Notes: generated by a model not told the origin, from the letters alone. Shown: positions 1-8,800, numbered from the stretch's first letter. The stretch: 13,253 nt of DNA from Eggerthellaceae bacterium UBA5906 (GCA_002431805.1 DJEE01000030.1:23596-36848), one strand, 5' to 3'. Translations and numbers: made by a program.

Positions 1-205
1 AAAGCAGTGGAAGATCACCGACGAGGACTGGCGCAATCGCGACAAATACCCGCAGTACAAAAGCGCGGTCGAGGACATGTTCCGCCTCACGTCCACGCCG
101 TTTGCGCCTTGGATTGTGCTGGAATCCGACGATAAGCGCTTCGCGCGCGTCAAGGCGCTCGAAATTATCAACGACGCGCTTGAAGCACGCTTGCACGGCG
201 CGTGA
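1..205 (+). CDS. PPK2-family polyphosphate kinase / polyphosphate:nucleotide phosphotransferase, C-terminal fragment
   Basis: This is the last 67 codons of a gene that begins before the window, read from position 2 to a TGA at 203-205. The peptide contains a WKITDEDWRNRDKY segment followed by the TSTPFAPW..ESDDKRFARVKAL stretch, which is the characteristic C-terminal end of PPK2 enzymes. PPK2 enzymes move phosphate between polyphosphate and nucleoside mono- or diphosphates in the cytoplasm. The conserved W-x-I and K-x-x-AR-x-KAL residues are intact, so nothing suggests decay. The Walker motifs that would separate AMP-, ADP- or GDP-specific classes lie upstream and cannot be seen, so no substrate or gene symbol is assigned. 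Confidence 0.85.
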   Translation, partial: KQWKITDEDWRNRDKYPQYKSAVEDMFRLTSTPFAPWIVLESDDKRFARVKALEIINDALEARLHGA

Positions 206-288
206 TTGAGCGGTACCATGGCAGTTCAAGTAGCATCGAGTTTGCGCACGCGCAGCTAACACAACGTATCGAACAAAAGGGGATTATC

Positions 289-399
289 ATGGATCTGAGC
301 GTACTTCCTGGTTGGACCGTTCCGGTCATCGTTGCCATCATCGTGCTCATCATCGTGGGCTTTATCGTGAAGGGCTTCCTTGACGAGATGAAGAAATAA
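289..399 (+). CDS. 36-residue single-pass membrane small protein
   Basis: The ORF is open from 202, but the ATG at 289 is the better start. It is preceded by an AAAAGGGG Shine-Dalgarno-like run (275-282), and it yields a compact membrane protein rather than one with a polar 29-residue extension. The product has a short outer segment (MDLSVLPGW), one hydrophobic helix at about residues 10-27 (VPVIVAIIVLIIVGFIV), and a charged tail ending DEMKK. By the positive-inside rule the C-terminus is probably cytoplasmic. No family is recognised. It lies 83 bp after the polyphosphate kinase gene in the same direction and is closed by the terminator at 461-483, so it may be the last gene of that transcript. 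Its function is unknown. Confidence 0.6.
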   Translation: MDLSVLPGWTVPVIVAIIVLIIVGFIVKGFLDEMKK

Positions 400-460
400 G
401 CTGCCTGCTGGCCGCGTTGCAACACATTTCAGATAGTGGATTTACGGTTTCGCAAGGATG

Positions 461-483
461 CGCCCCCGCACTGGGGGCGTTTT
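461..483 (+). terminator. Intrinsic terminator after the small membrane protein
   Basis: A seven-base perfect stem CGCCCCC / GGGGGCG (461-467 with 473-479) encloses a five-base loop and is followed directly by TTTT (480-483). It ends transcription of the kinase/small-protein unit and separates it from the sortase-purF unit. Confidence 0.8.
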
Positions 484-559
484 GCGTATTATGAAGGGGA
501 AAGTAGCGAATACGCCGCGGCAGGGCAAGGCGCCTGCGCGGTGTGTGGGGAAGGCGTAG

Positions 560-1600
560 ATGTCCAACTACCAGCATAATCCCAGTTCAAGCCGCGGGGC
601 TCATGCTCGTGCGCACACGAGCGCACCTGCGAACAACGCAGCCGGCAGCGCTTGGAATAACGGCCCGCAGGCGCAGCCCGGCGCGTTTCGCCCGGCGGCG
701 CAAACGTCTGCCTATGCGCGCGACAAGTACGGCTCGGCCGCATCTGCCAAGCGCGGCGGGGGCGTGTGGCGTGTGGTGTTCGTGGTGGCCATCGTGGTGT
801 TCGTGGCTGCGGTGGCGGCATTAGGCGTTATCGGCTACGGGTATTGGCACGGTCAGCAAAACAACAAGCAGCTTGCGCAGACGGGCTTCAACCCGCCCGA
901 TGCCGCGCAGCTGCAAACCGCAGACCTTGCCAGCTTCACCGTTGATTGGGACGCCTTGCGCGCCATTAACCCCGACACCGTGGGGTGGATTTACATTCCC
1001 GGCACCACCATCAATTTTCCCATCGTGCACACCAGCGACGACGAGCATTACCTTAAAACCGATTTCTATGGCGAGACGAACTGGGCGGTTTCGTTCGGGG
1101 CCATTTTTCTTTCTGCGGCCAACACGGCGGACTTTTCCGATGCGAACAACGTGGTGTACGGCCATCACATGAACGACGGCTCTATGTTCTCGCCTATCGC
1201 CGATTTTGCCGATGCCGACACGTTCAACGCTAACCGCACCGTGTACATTTTCACTCCGCAGGCTAATTGGCGCCTGACAACGTTTAGCCTGGTGCACTGC
1301 GCCGCCGACGACCCGCTTGCGCAAACGGCGTTTGCAAGCGAGTCCGAACGGCAGGCGTACGTGCAAGACAAGGTAGATCGCTCCGTCGTGTCGGTTGAGG
1401 GCTTACCCTCGGCTGCGGATATGAACCATACGTTTGCGTTCGCCACCTGTGATAATTCGGCCAGCAACGGCCGGTGGGTGCTGTTCGCGTATGTAAGCGA
1501 TACCGTTGCGACGGCGGGTAGCACCGCTGGCGCGGGCAATAGTGTCAACCCCGAGGACGTGGCCGCCGTCAACGAAGCGGCAAAGGAGACAGCAGCATGA
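560..1600 (+). CDS. Class B-type sortase (membrane-anchored cysteine transpeptidase)
   Basis: The product has 346 residues. Sortases cleave a C-terminal sorting signal on secreted proteins and join them to the cell wall or to pilins outside the membrane. Residues 1-68 form a long, low-complexity cytoplasmic tail rich in Ser, Ala, Asn and Gln. Residues about 70-95 form the membrane anchor, and the catalytic domain covers about 125-315. The expected triad is visible: His202 in VVYGHHMNDGSMF, Cys297 in FAFATCDNS and Arg305 in NGRWVLFAYV. The YGHHM.DGSMF wording and the insertion between His and Cys are typical of class B. A further 30 residues of Ala/Gly-rich sequence follow the domain. The ATG at 560 has GGGGAAGG just upstream. 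The stop overlaps the purF start (ATGA at 1597-1600), so the two are probably translated from one mRNA. No adjacent LPXTG-type substrate is seen. Confidence 0.9.
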   Translation: MSNYQHNPSSSRGAHARAHTSAPANNAAGSAWNNGPQAQPGAFRPAAQTSAYARDKYGSAASAKRGGGVWRVVFVVAIVVFVAAVAALGVIGYGYWHGQQNNKQLAQTGFNPPDAAQLQTADLASFTVDWDALRAINPDTVGWIYIPGTTINFPIVHTSDDEHYLKTDFYGETNWAVSFGAIFLSAANTADFSDANNVVYGHHMNDGSMFSPIADFADADTFNANRTVYIFTPQANWRLTTFSLVHCAADDPLAQTAFASESERQAYVQDKVDRSVVSVEGLPSAADMNHTFAFATCDNSASNGRWVLFAYVSDTVATAGSTAGAGNSVNPEDVAAVNEAAKETAA

Positions 1601-3102
1601 GCACTTCCGTTCTGCCAGGGCAGCGCCCCGATCGCTTGGAGGAGGAGTGCGCCGTGTTCGGCGTGTTCGCTCCGGGCGAAGATGTTGCGCGTATGACGTG
1701 CTTCGGCTTGCAGGCGCTGCAACACCGTGGGCAGGAGTCGGCGGGCATTGCCGTGGGCGATGGCGAAACCATTATGGTTTCGAAGGACTTGGGCCTGGTC
1801 ACGCAGGTGTTCGACGAGGCGCGTCTTGCGGCGCTCGAAGGCTTTGTGGCCGTGGGCCATGCGCGATACTCTACCAGCGGCGCCGCGGCATCGTGGGAAG
1901 CGGCGCAGCCGCACATCTCCGCCATCGATGAAACGCTTATCGCGCTGGCGCACAACGGCACGCTGGTGAACACGAACAGCTTGCGCGCGCGTCTGATTGA
2001 CGAGGGCATTCAGCTGCGTTCGGGCACCGACTCCGAGGTGGCGGCGAAGGCCATCGGCAACGTCACGCAGAAGACGCACCATTTGCGCGAGGGCATCCGC
2101 TACGCCATGGAACACCTGGAAGGCGCTTATGCCATGGTGCTGGCCAGCCCCGATTGCCTGTACGCGTTCCGCGACCCCAACGGCATTCGTCCGCTGTGCA
2201 TCGGTGCGTTGCCCGAGGGTCGTGGCTGGGTGGTTTCCAGCGAAACGTGCGGCTTGGACATTGTGGGTGCCGAATACGTGCGCGACGTCAAGCCGGGCGA
2301 GATTGTACGTTTCTCCAAGGACGGCGTTACGTCTGAGCAGGGCGTTCCTGCAGGTAAACGTGCTAGCTGCATCTTCGAGTACGTGTATTTTGCTCGCCCC
2401 GACTCCATCATGGACGGCCAGTCGGTGTACCAGGCGCGCCGCAACATGGGCCGCATTTTGGCCCGTGAGGCGCCGGCCGAGGCCGATTTGGTGCTTGGCG
2501 TGCCCGACAGCGGCATCCCGTCAGCCATGGGGTTCGCGTTTGAAAGCGGCATCCCGTATTCGGACGGCATCGTGAAAAACCGCTACGTGGGCCGCACGTT
2601 CATCCAGCCTACGCAGGCTATGCGCCAGCTGGGCATTCGCCTGAAGCTCAACCCCTTGCCGTCGGTTATCCGCGGCAAGCGTCTGGTGGTTATCGACGAC
2701 TCCATCGTGCGCGGCAACACATCCAAGAAGCTCATCGAGATGCTGCGCGCCGCCGGCGCCACCGAAGTGCATCTGCGCATCGTCAGCCCCGAGGTGCTGT
2801 GGCCGTGCTTCTACGGCATCGACACCGACACGCGCGACCAGCTGATTGCGGCGAACATGAGCAACGCGGAAATGTGCGAGTGGATGGGCGCCGACTCGCT
2901 GGCTTTCATCAGCTTGCAGGGTTTGCGCGACAGCCTGCCCGACGTGCGCGAGCCGGGCTTTTGCGAGGCGTGTTTCACGGGCGATTACCCGGTGGAGATT
3001 CCCGCCTACACGGCGCGCAACAGCTTCATGACGAAGGCCGATTTTGCCGCCGCGTACGAGAAAGAAGCGAAAGAGGCCGAAAACACGCAGGTGAGCGTGT
3101 AA
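1597..3102 (+). CDS. purF: Amidophosphoribosyltransferase (glutamine PRPP amidotransferase)
   Basis: The product has 501 residues and catalyses the first committed step of de novo purine synthesis: PRPP plus glutamine gives phosphoribosylamine. Cys18 follows a 17-residue N-terminal propeptide and would be the nucleophile after processing. The glutaminase domain (about 18-250) shows ALQHRGQESAG, the AHNGTLVN motif and RSGTDSE. The phosphoribosyltransferase domain carries the PRPP loop VVIDDSIVRGNTS (364-376). Cys258, Cys404, Cys456 and Cys459 sit in the contexts used by the Bacillus-type enzyme for its [4Fe-4S] cluster (for example PCFYGID and FCEACFTGDYP), so this is the Fe-S, propeptide-bearing class rather than the E. 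coli type. AAAGGAG (1582-1588) lies nine bases before the ATG, and the start overlaps the sortase stop. Length and motifs are normal. Confidence 0.97.
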   Translation: MSTSVLPGQRPDRLEEECAVFGVFAPGEDVARMTCFGLQALQHRGQESAGIAVGDGETIMVSKDLGLVTQVFDEARLAALEGFVAVGHARYSTSGAAASWEAAQPHISAIDETLIALAHNGTLVNTNSLRARLIDEGIQLRSGTDSEVAAKAIGNVTQKTHHLREGIRYAMEHLEGAYAMVLASPDCLYAFRDPNGIRPLCIGALPEGRGWVVSSETCGLDIVGAEYVRDVKPGEIVRFSKDGVTSEQGVPAGKRASCIFEYVYFARPDSIMDGQSVYQARRNMGRILAREAPAEADLVLGVPDSGIPSAMGFAFESGIPYSDGIVKNRYVGRTFIQPTQAMRQLGIRLKLNPLPSVIRGKRLVVIDDSIVRGNTSKKLIEMLRAAGATEVHLRIVSPEVLWPCFYGIDTDTRDQLIAANMSNAEMCEWMGADSLAFISLQGLRDSLPDVREPGFCEACFTGDYPVEIPAYTARNSFMTKADFAAAYEKEAKEAENTQVSV

Positions 3103-3116
3103 GCCGTTGGCGTTTG

Positions 3117-3204
3117 CGTGAACACGGGGACGGAGGTGTGTTCACGTTTTCCTATGCGTTATGAGAGGTTTGTCGTGAACACTACCTCCGTCCCCGTGTT
3201 CACG
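3117..3204. repeat. REPIN-like double palindromic element
   Basis: Two arms, 3117-3146 and 3174-3204, are perfect reverse complements apart from one bulged T at 3183, giving a 30-bp stem around a 27-base spacer. Each arm is itself a palindrome: CGTGAACAC, then a 12- to 13-base core GGGGACGGAGGT or its complement, then GTGTTCACG. The nine-base sequence therefore occurs four times. This layout of two inverted REP units matches REPIN elements mobilised in trans by Y1-type (RAYT) transposases. No transposase is in the window. It sits between purF and purM and could fold in the mRNA and affect readthrough or stability. Confidence 0.75.
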
Positions 3205-3359
3205 ATAGCCCCGCGATTGCGGTGGCGGCAAATCGGGGTAAGCGGTGCGCTTCGCCCCGTCCGGCGTTGGTTTCCCGGACTTCCGAACTGGGTTTTGCCC
3301 CGTGCTTCGGGAAGCAACGTTTGTGTGATTTCGCCCATTTCGACCGTCAGGAGAATCCA

Positions 3360-4442
3360 ATGGCAAAGCAGGAAGTTACGTATCAGGCAGCAGGTGTAGA
3401 CACTGCCGAGGGCGCGCGCGCCGTTGACGCAATCAAGGAGACGGTGCACTCTACGTACCGTCCTGAGGTTGTCGGCGACATCGGCGGCTTTGGCGGCCTG
3501 TTCAGTATTGCGGCGGCCAAGGACATGGAAGAGCCGTTGCTGGTGTCGGGCACCGACGGCGTGGGCACGAAGCTCAAGGTTGCCCAGCTGGCTGGCAAAC
3601 ACGGTACGGTGGGCATCGATTTGGTGGCCATGTGCGTCAACGACATCCTGGCCTGCGGTGCCGAGCCGCTGTTCTTCCTGGATTACATTGCCATTGGCAA
3701 GCTGCGTAAGGAACACGTGGCCGAGGTTGTGGCTGGCATCGGCGAGGGCTGCCGCCAGGCGGGCTGCGCGCTCATTGGCGGGGAAATGGCCGAGCATCCC
3801 GGCGTCATGGACCCCGACGACTACGACCTGTCCGGCTTTACCGTGGGCATTGTGGACAAGCCGAAGATGCTTGACCCCGAAAGCGTGCAGGAGGGCGACG
3901 TGCTCATCGGTTTGGCTTCTTCGGGCTTGCACTCCAACGGCTATTCGCTGGCGCGCAAGGTGTGCGTGGAGGGCAAAAGCCGTGAAGAACTGCTTGCCCC
4001 GGTTGCCGAATTGGACGGCCAGTCCGTGGCCGACGCGCTGCTCACGCCCACGCGCATTTATGTCAAGCAGGTGCTGGCCACGCTGAAGGCATGCCCGGGC
4101 GCGGTGCGTGCGCTGGCGCACATCACCGGCGGCGGCATTTCCGAGAACCTCAACCGTGCGCTCAACGGTCGTGTGGACGCGCAAGTTGACTTGGGTACGT
4201 GGCCTGTGCCGGCCGTGGCGAAGTACGTGTGCGATGCCGCCGAACTGTCCGAGCCTGAGGCGCTGAAAACGTTCAACATGGGCGTGGGCATGATTTTGAT
4301 TGTGGACCCGGCCCGCGCAGAAGACGTTGAGGCCGCCTTGGCCGCCGCGGGCGAAACCACCTATCGCGTGGGCCGCATTGTAGCCGGCACCGGCGAGGTG
4401 CAATACACCGGCGAGGGCAACCTGTACGGCTGCCAAGGCTAG
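3360..4442 (+). CDS. purM: Phosphoribosylformylglycinamidine cyclo-ligase (AIR synthetase)
   Basis: The product has 360 residues. It closes the imidazole ring of FGAM using ATP to give aminoimidazole ribotide, the fifth step of purine synthesis. The frame is open from 3222, but the ATG at 3360 is preferred. It has CAGGAG at 3348-3353, seven bases upstream, and gives the family's usual N-terminus (MAKQEVTYQAAGVD). The signature GDIGGFGGLF (39-48), LVSGTDGVGTKL (61-72), GIDLVAMCVNDILACGAEPLFFLDY (85-109) and the ITGGGISEN segment (255-263) are intact. The gene is in the same direction as purF, 257 bp downstream, with the REPIN-like element in the gap, so co-transcription is plausible but not certain. 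Terminator 4485-4521 ends the unit. Confidence 0.96.
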   Translation: MAKQEVTYQAAGVDTAEGARAVDAIKETVHSTYRPEVVGDIGGFGGLFSIAAAKDMEEPLLVSGTDGVGTKLKVAQLAGKHGTVGIDLVAMCVNDILACGAEPLFFLDYIAIGKLRKEHVAEVVAGIGEGCRQAGCALIGGEMAEHPGVMDPDDYDLSGFTVGIVDKPKMLDPESVQEGDVLIGLASSGLHSNGYSLARKVCVEGKSREELLAPVAELDGQSVADALLTPTRIYVKQVLATLKACPGAVRALAHITGGGISENLNRALNGRVDAQVDLGTWPVPAVAKYVCDAAELSEPEALKTFNMGVGMILIVDPARAEDVEAALAAAGETTYRVGRIVAGTGEVQYTGEGNLYGCQG

Positions 4443-4484
4443 CAAGGCCTGCCGACGCGCAGCCGGTGCAGTTTCTGCCGCTAT

Positions 4485-4521
4485 GCAAAAGCCGCAGCTT
4501 GCTATGGGCTGCGGCTTTTGC
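4485..4521 (+). terminator. Intrinsic terminator after purM
   Basis: A perfect 14-bp stem, GCAAAAGCCGCAGC (4485-4498) with GCTGCGGCTTTTGC (4508-4521), surrounds a nine-base loop. The A-run and U-run are inside the stem, so it could work in both directions. It begins 42 bases after the purM stop. Confidence 0.8.
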
Positions 4522-4562
4522 TGTATTCGGGGCTGGTGCTGCCTCCCTTCGGCCCCTGCGAC

Positions 4563-5184
4563 CTTGCTGCAAACGAGCAGGCTACCGACAAGTGGGGCGA
4601 CACCGTATCCGACGCCAGCGGCATGATGGCTTCGGTGCACCGCGAGCAGGCCGACGCAAACTGCCTGTCTTGCCACCAGCCCGCGCTGAGCGAGCAGGTA
4701 AACGAGGGCATGGAGTGGCTGAGCAACAACTACTATTCGCCGCTTAAGGAGCGCGATCTGACCGACCTGGTGCTGGCACGACGTACTGCAGAAGCAGGTG
4801 GACGCAGCGAAGGCCGATGGTGCTCTTGCGATAATCAAGCGCTACCAGGCCATGGCCGCGGTAGGCGAGGACGAGGACTTCGCGAAGGGCCCGCGCATCC
4901 TGGCCGTCACGAAGTGCGACACCGCGCCGTTCTACGCGATTGTGGGCCCGACCACCGGCACGAACCCTGTCCTGTGCCAGACCTGCGGTTTGGACATCGA
5001 CGACCATCGTCACGTGCTGGACAGCAACATGAACCCGATTCCCAGTTTGTTCTCTGTTGGCAACAACTCCGGCAACCGCTTCATCGTGCAGTACGCCACG
5101 CCGCTTGCCGGCATGAGCTTGGGCTTCTGCGTGACCGAGGGCATGCTGCTGGGCACGCGCATTGCAAAGGGCGAGATCTCCTAG
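4563..5184 (+). pseudogene. Remnant of a multihaem cytochrome joined to the C-terminus of an FAD-dependent fumarate-reductase-like flavoprotein
   Basis: Two gene fragments lie in different frames. The first (about 4563-4776, frame of 4563) has one haem-binding CLSCH site (4662-4676) followed by SEQVNEGMEWLSNNYYSPL, resembling the small cytochrome c subunits paired with reductases in Eggerthellaceae. The second (about 4780-5184, frame of 4780) reads DVLQKQVDAAKADGALAIIKRYQ and later NPIPSLFSVGNNSGNRF and GFCVTEGMLLG. This is the C-terminal end of the FAD_binding_2 / fumarate reductase flavoprotein family. The cytochrome lacks its N-terminus and most haem sites. The flavoprotein lacks its FAD-binding Rossmann region and most catalytic residues. 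No good start codon with a ribosome binding site is present. The simplest history is a deletion between an adjacent cytochrome and flavoprotein gene plus loss of the 5' end. A GTG at 4798 could open a 128-codon ORF, but it would make no working enzyme. Confidence 0.8.
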
Positions 5185-5214
5185 GGCTTTCGCTTTAGTT
5201 CAAGGCAGCGCATC

Positions 5215-5245
5215 AAGGCGCCTGCGTTAGTTGAGCAGGCGCCTT
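5215..5245 (+). terminator. Intrinsic terminator of the decayed reductase locus
   Basis: A perfect 11-bp stem AAGGCGCCTGC / GCAGGCGCCTT (5215-5225 with 5235-5245) surrounds a nine-base loop. The flanking U-tract is weak (TTGTTCAT). It lies 30 bases after the stop of the flavoprotein remnant and appears to have outlived the gene. Confidence 0.65.
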
Positions 5246-5803
5246 GTTCATATAAATATAGAAAAATACTGGCTAAACGGTTTGGTTTTTCTCAAAGGGG
5301 AGGGCCGTGCATGGGCGATGCGTCATCCGATGCCTTGAGCAGCAAAATGCTGGGTTGAGCCCTCTCGGGTGGGACGGTACCCGACCCCCGTCTCACGTGG
5401 GGAATGCGTACGCTTGCCTCAACAAGGACGATGCCACGAAGGTGAGTAAAGACACGCCGCGCCGAATAATGCAGCATGCGGAGCATTGGGCATCGCGGTA
5501 ACAGCTGCGGTGTCCCCCGGGGTTGGCTGTGCGCTTGCGCGTTTAATGCGGAAACATAATCGCTGGTGGCATGCGTAAACCGCTTAACTAAATGTTTACT
5601 CAGATTGCCTTCTTTTTCGTTGACCGTGTCGGGGCGGTGACAGTACACTGGAACCAGTTATAGGTGCTGCTGCGTCGAATTGCGCCGAATCGGGAAACAG
5701 GCAACGCGCCCGCGGGCACCTGGTCACGCATCGTGGCGCCAAGGTGCAGCGCCGCGAAGGCTTTGCGTCCGAGCGTCGGGAAGCAAGAAGGGAAGGTGAC
5801 GGG
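5246..5803. other. Gene-free region upstream of the large surface protein
   Basis: No convincing gene is seen on either strand; the short ORFs here lack ribosome binding sites and family-like sequence. The left end (5246-5290) is AT-rich. Positions 5365-5402 can form alternative hairpins. One pairs TCGGGT 5365-5370 with ACCCGA 5379-5384. The other pairs GTGGGACGG 5369-5377 with CCGTCTCAC 5388-5396 and excludes the first. A promoter candidate lies at 5620-5649, which would give an mRNA leader of about 150 bases. Within that leader is the 10-bp palindrome GCCCGCGGGC (5708-5717). No known riboswitch class was recognised. Confidence 0.5.
5620..5649 (+). promoter_or_regulatory. Candidate sigma-70-type promoter for the large surface protein
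   Basis: TTGACC (5620-5625) and TACACT (5644-5649) are separated by 18 bases. They match the housekeeping -35 and -10 consensus at five of six and four of six positions. The predicted transcript would start near 5656, about 148 bases before the ATG at 5804. This is the best promoter-like pair in the gap; no experimental support is implied. Confidence 0.45.
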
Positions 5804-8800
5804 ATGGCAAGGACAACGCTAGGCCACAAAGCGCTATCGGTGCTGGTGGCCACCACCATGGTTGTGTCGCTGAACGCCCCCATATCGGCCTGGGCCGATA
5901 ACAGCACGGGCAACGCGGCCGCAACAACCGAAGAGCCTCAAGCCGAAAACCCATCGGGGGGGGTTCTGAAGGAGTAGCCTCTGAGGAGGCTGGCGAGGTC
6001 GCTACGCAAGCGACGGACGGGGAAGCCAACAACGGACAGTCTGGCGAAGCGGCAACTTATGTCGCCAAGATTGGCGATGTGGAATACGCATCGTTGGCGG
6101 AAGCGATTACAGCCGCAAGTGATGGCGCCACCATCACGCTTGGCGCAGGCAAATTCACCACGTACGGCAACGCCTCGCCTAAAAAATCGTTGACGTTTGT
6201 CGGCGCGGGTGACGCCACCGTATGGACAATCGGTAATCTGTCCAATACCCCCGGCGGCGAAGGCAATGGTGATTACAGCTTCGATGGCTGCGACACCATT
6301 ACGTTCAAGGACATGACGTTGAAGTCCGATGGCGCAGATTATCGCGGCTTTATCCGCATCAACAACACAGTTGTTGAAAACTGCACGCTTGTTGGTAAAA
6401 CGGCCTATTGGGGCTACAACACAGCTAAGTTTATCGACTCTACGTTCAATGCTCCCGAAGGCGACTACGCTTTATGGGATTACTCCACCAAGAGCATGTC
6501 CTTCGACGGCTGCACATTCAACATCAGCGGCAAAGGTGTGAACGTATACGTGGAAGGCGGCAACGCCGATAGCTCCGCCCGTTCGGTTGAGGTAAAGGAT
6601 TGCACGGTTAAATCCACCAAGGCGAACAAGGCGTTCTTGAACATCAAGAACAAAACGCAGGAATATAACGTCACGATTTCTGGAAACAATACAGTTGAAG
6701 GCCTTTCCGAAGACACCACTACTGGATCTAACCTGTTTCAGGTTGAAACGGCCGAAGTAACGGAAACCAGCGGCAAGCCGGTATCGATTCAGCAAAAGTT
6801 CGAAGACGGCACGCTGACCACGGTATATGAGGTCAAAAAGACCACCACGATGACGTTGGATGATTTCATTACGGCGCTTGTCGCTTCTGATTACAGCTAC
6901 GATGGGCAGGGCGTTACGGTCAAATGGTCGCCCGAGACTGGCTGCTACGATACGCGTGAAGGTCATACCTGCATGGTTGATAACGTCAAAGCTACAGGCA
7001 ATACCCCGAAGCGCGTAAATAGCGAATTGGCGCAGTTCCAGATGTTCGAGGGGCAAAGCAATAACGTTACGGTTAAAAACGTTAACTTCGTCTATGTTCC
7101 TGCCGATTTCACCGTTTGCGAGAACAGCGGCTGGAAGGGCAGCTTCACGGCAGAACAGGCTCCCGCTGGTCAGCTATATTTCATGACCACCGGTGATGTG
7201 AACTTCGAAGGCTGCACCTTCGATAAAACGGTGCTCACCAGCTTCAATACCGTTGGTGCTACTACGGTTAAGAACTGCCAGTTCTCGAATGTATACAATA
7301 ATTACGCGATCAAGGATATCCGCGGCGCGAATGTGAGCGTAACGGGAACAACCATTACCAACTGCGGCGGTGGTATCATGGTGAGCTCCACGGGCACGGT
7401 TGATAATGTCACCATAACTGGTAATACTTTCAAAAATGTTGACATTGCTGGAACGGCGCTCGAAAACAAAGTTGGCACACGCGCGCTTATCCAAATTGCT
7501 TCCTCGGGCAATTATGGCAATGCCGCATTTGCGCTAACGGACAACACGGCAAACAATTGCGGTCCGGTTATCCGCCAGCTGAATGAGAGCGTTCAAAGCG
7601 AAACAAGCTCTTCTTTGAAGTATTTGGCGGAAGGCGAGAATTCAGCAAGTGGGCTAGCTACAGAAGATTCCAAGAATCAGCCCGCAGAGACAACCTATGT
7701 TGCCGAAGTGAACGGCATGCAGTACGAAACGCTGCAAGAAGCCGTTGATGCAGCAGTTGATGGAGATACGGTAATTCTTCTTGGCGATATCACCATCGAT
7801 GCGGTCGGTGAAGGCTCGGGTCTTTGCCCGCAGTATACGATTTCAGGCAAAAAGATTACGCTCGATTTGCAAGGTCATAAAATTGGTTACAGCCAACAAT
7901 CCTGTGCCGCAGACCATAAGTGGACAGCGGCAATTATGACCCTGGCGAACAAAGCTGACGTTGTTATTACGGGCGATGGCGCCATGGATGCCGAGCTGGG
8001 CTATAACAACTCCTATGGCATCAACGTGATTGACGGCAGCAAGCTTACTATTGAAAATGGCACATTCACGGGTGCGACAACGGCCGTTCAGGTGCAAAGT
8101 GGAAACCTTACCATCAACGGCGGTACCTTCGACTTGGCTGCTACCATAAAGAGCGCTGCTCCCCAATTTGCGAAATACGTTATTAACTGCCTTGATGCGA
8201 GCTTCAAAGACGGATCTGCCGCCATTGAACTTAACGGAGGCTCTTACTGCTACGACTACTCGAAGAACCCCGAAGGTGAAGGCACCTCTTACCTGCCCGC
8301 AGGCAAGGGTGTTGATCGTACCGATGGTGGCTTTGCGGTTGTAAACGGTGTAGCGCAGCTCGTTGATGCAGATGGCGATTCCATTAAGGCTTATGCGACT
8401 TTGGCCGATGCTATTGCGGCGGCAACCGATGGCCAGGCGATCAAGCTGCTGGCTGATGCAGTTGAAGATGTGACTGTCAATAAGAGCATCACGTTCGACT
8501 TGGACGGCAAGACTCTCACAAACACCAATGCTGGCAAGGCAACGATTTCGGTGACTAACGGCGCAACTGCAATCGTGAAAAACGGTAGTGTTATGGGCGG
8601 TAAGAGCTACTACAACATCGAGGTTGTAAAAGGTAGCAATGCGAACTTAACGCTTGAAGACGTTACTGCTACGGCTGGCAACACCGGATCTTCCATGATT
8701 GACAACTGGGGCATGCTGACTATCGAGAGCGGTACGTATACTGGTGGTTTAGATACCGTAAAGAACGAACCGAGCGCAAAATTGGACATCAATGGCGGCA

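Noticed and set aside
3303..3316. TGCTTC-GG-GAAGCA palindrome before purM as an operator or terminator
   Set aside because: The stem is short with a two-base centre and no U-run, so chance is a sufficient explanation.
3159..4838. A 559-codon open frame on the minus strand across purM
   Set aside because: It is antisense to an unmistakable purM. It is long only because GC-rich codon use suppresses stops on the opposite strand, and its His/Arg/Ala-rich translation resembles no family.
5371..5384. Similarity of GGGTGGGACGGTACCC to a T-box antiterminator motif
   Set aside because: The core does not match the conserved T-box sequence closely, no Stem I with a specifier loop is visible, and no aminoacyl-tRNA synthetase or amino-acid gene follows.
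6079..6081. GTG as an independent start for the large open frame after the poly-G tract
   Set aside because: No ribosome binding site precedes it, it would drop the signal peptide, and the coding frame clearly continues upstream to about 5962.
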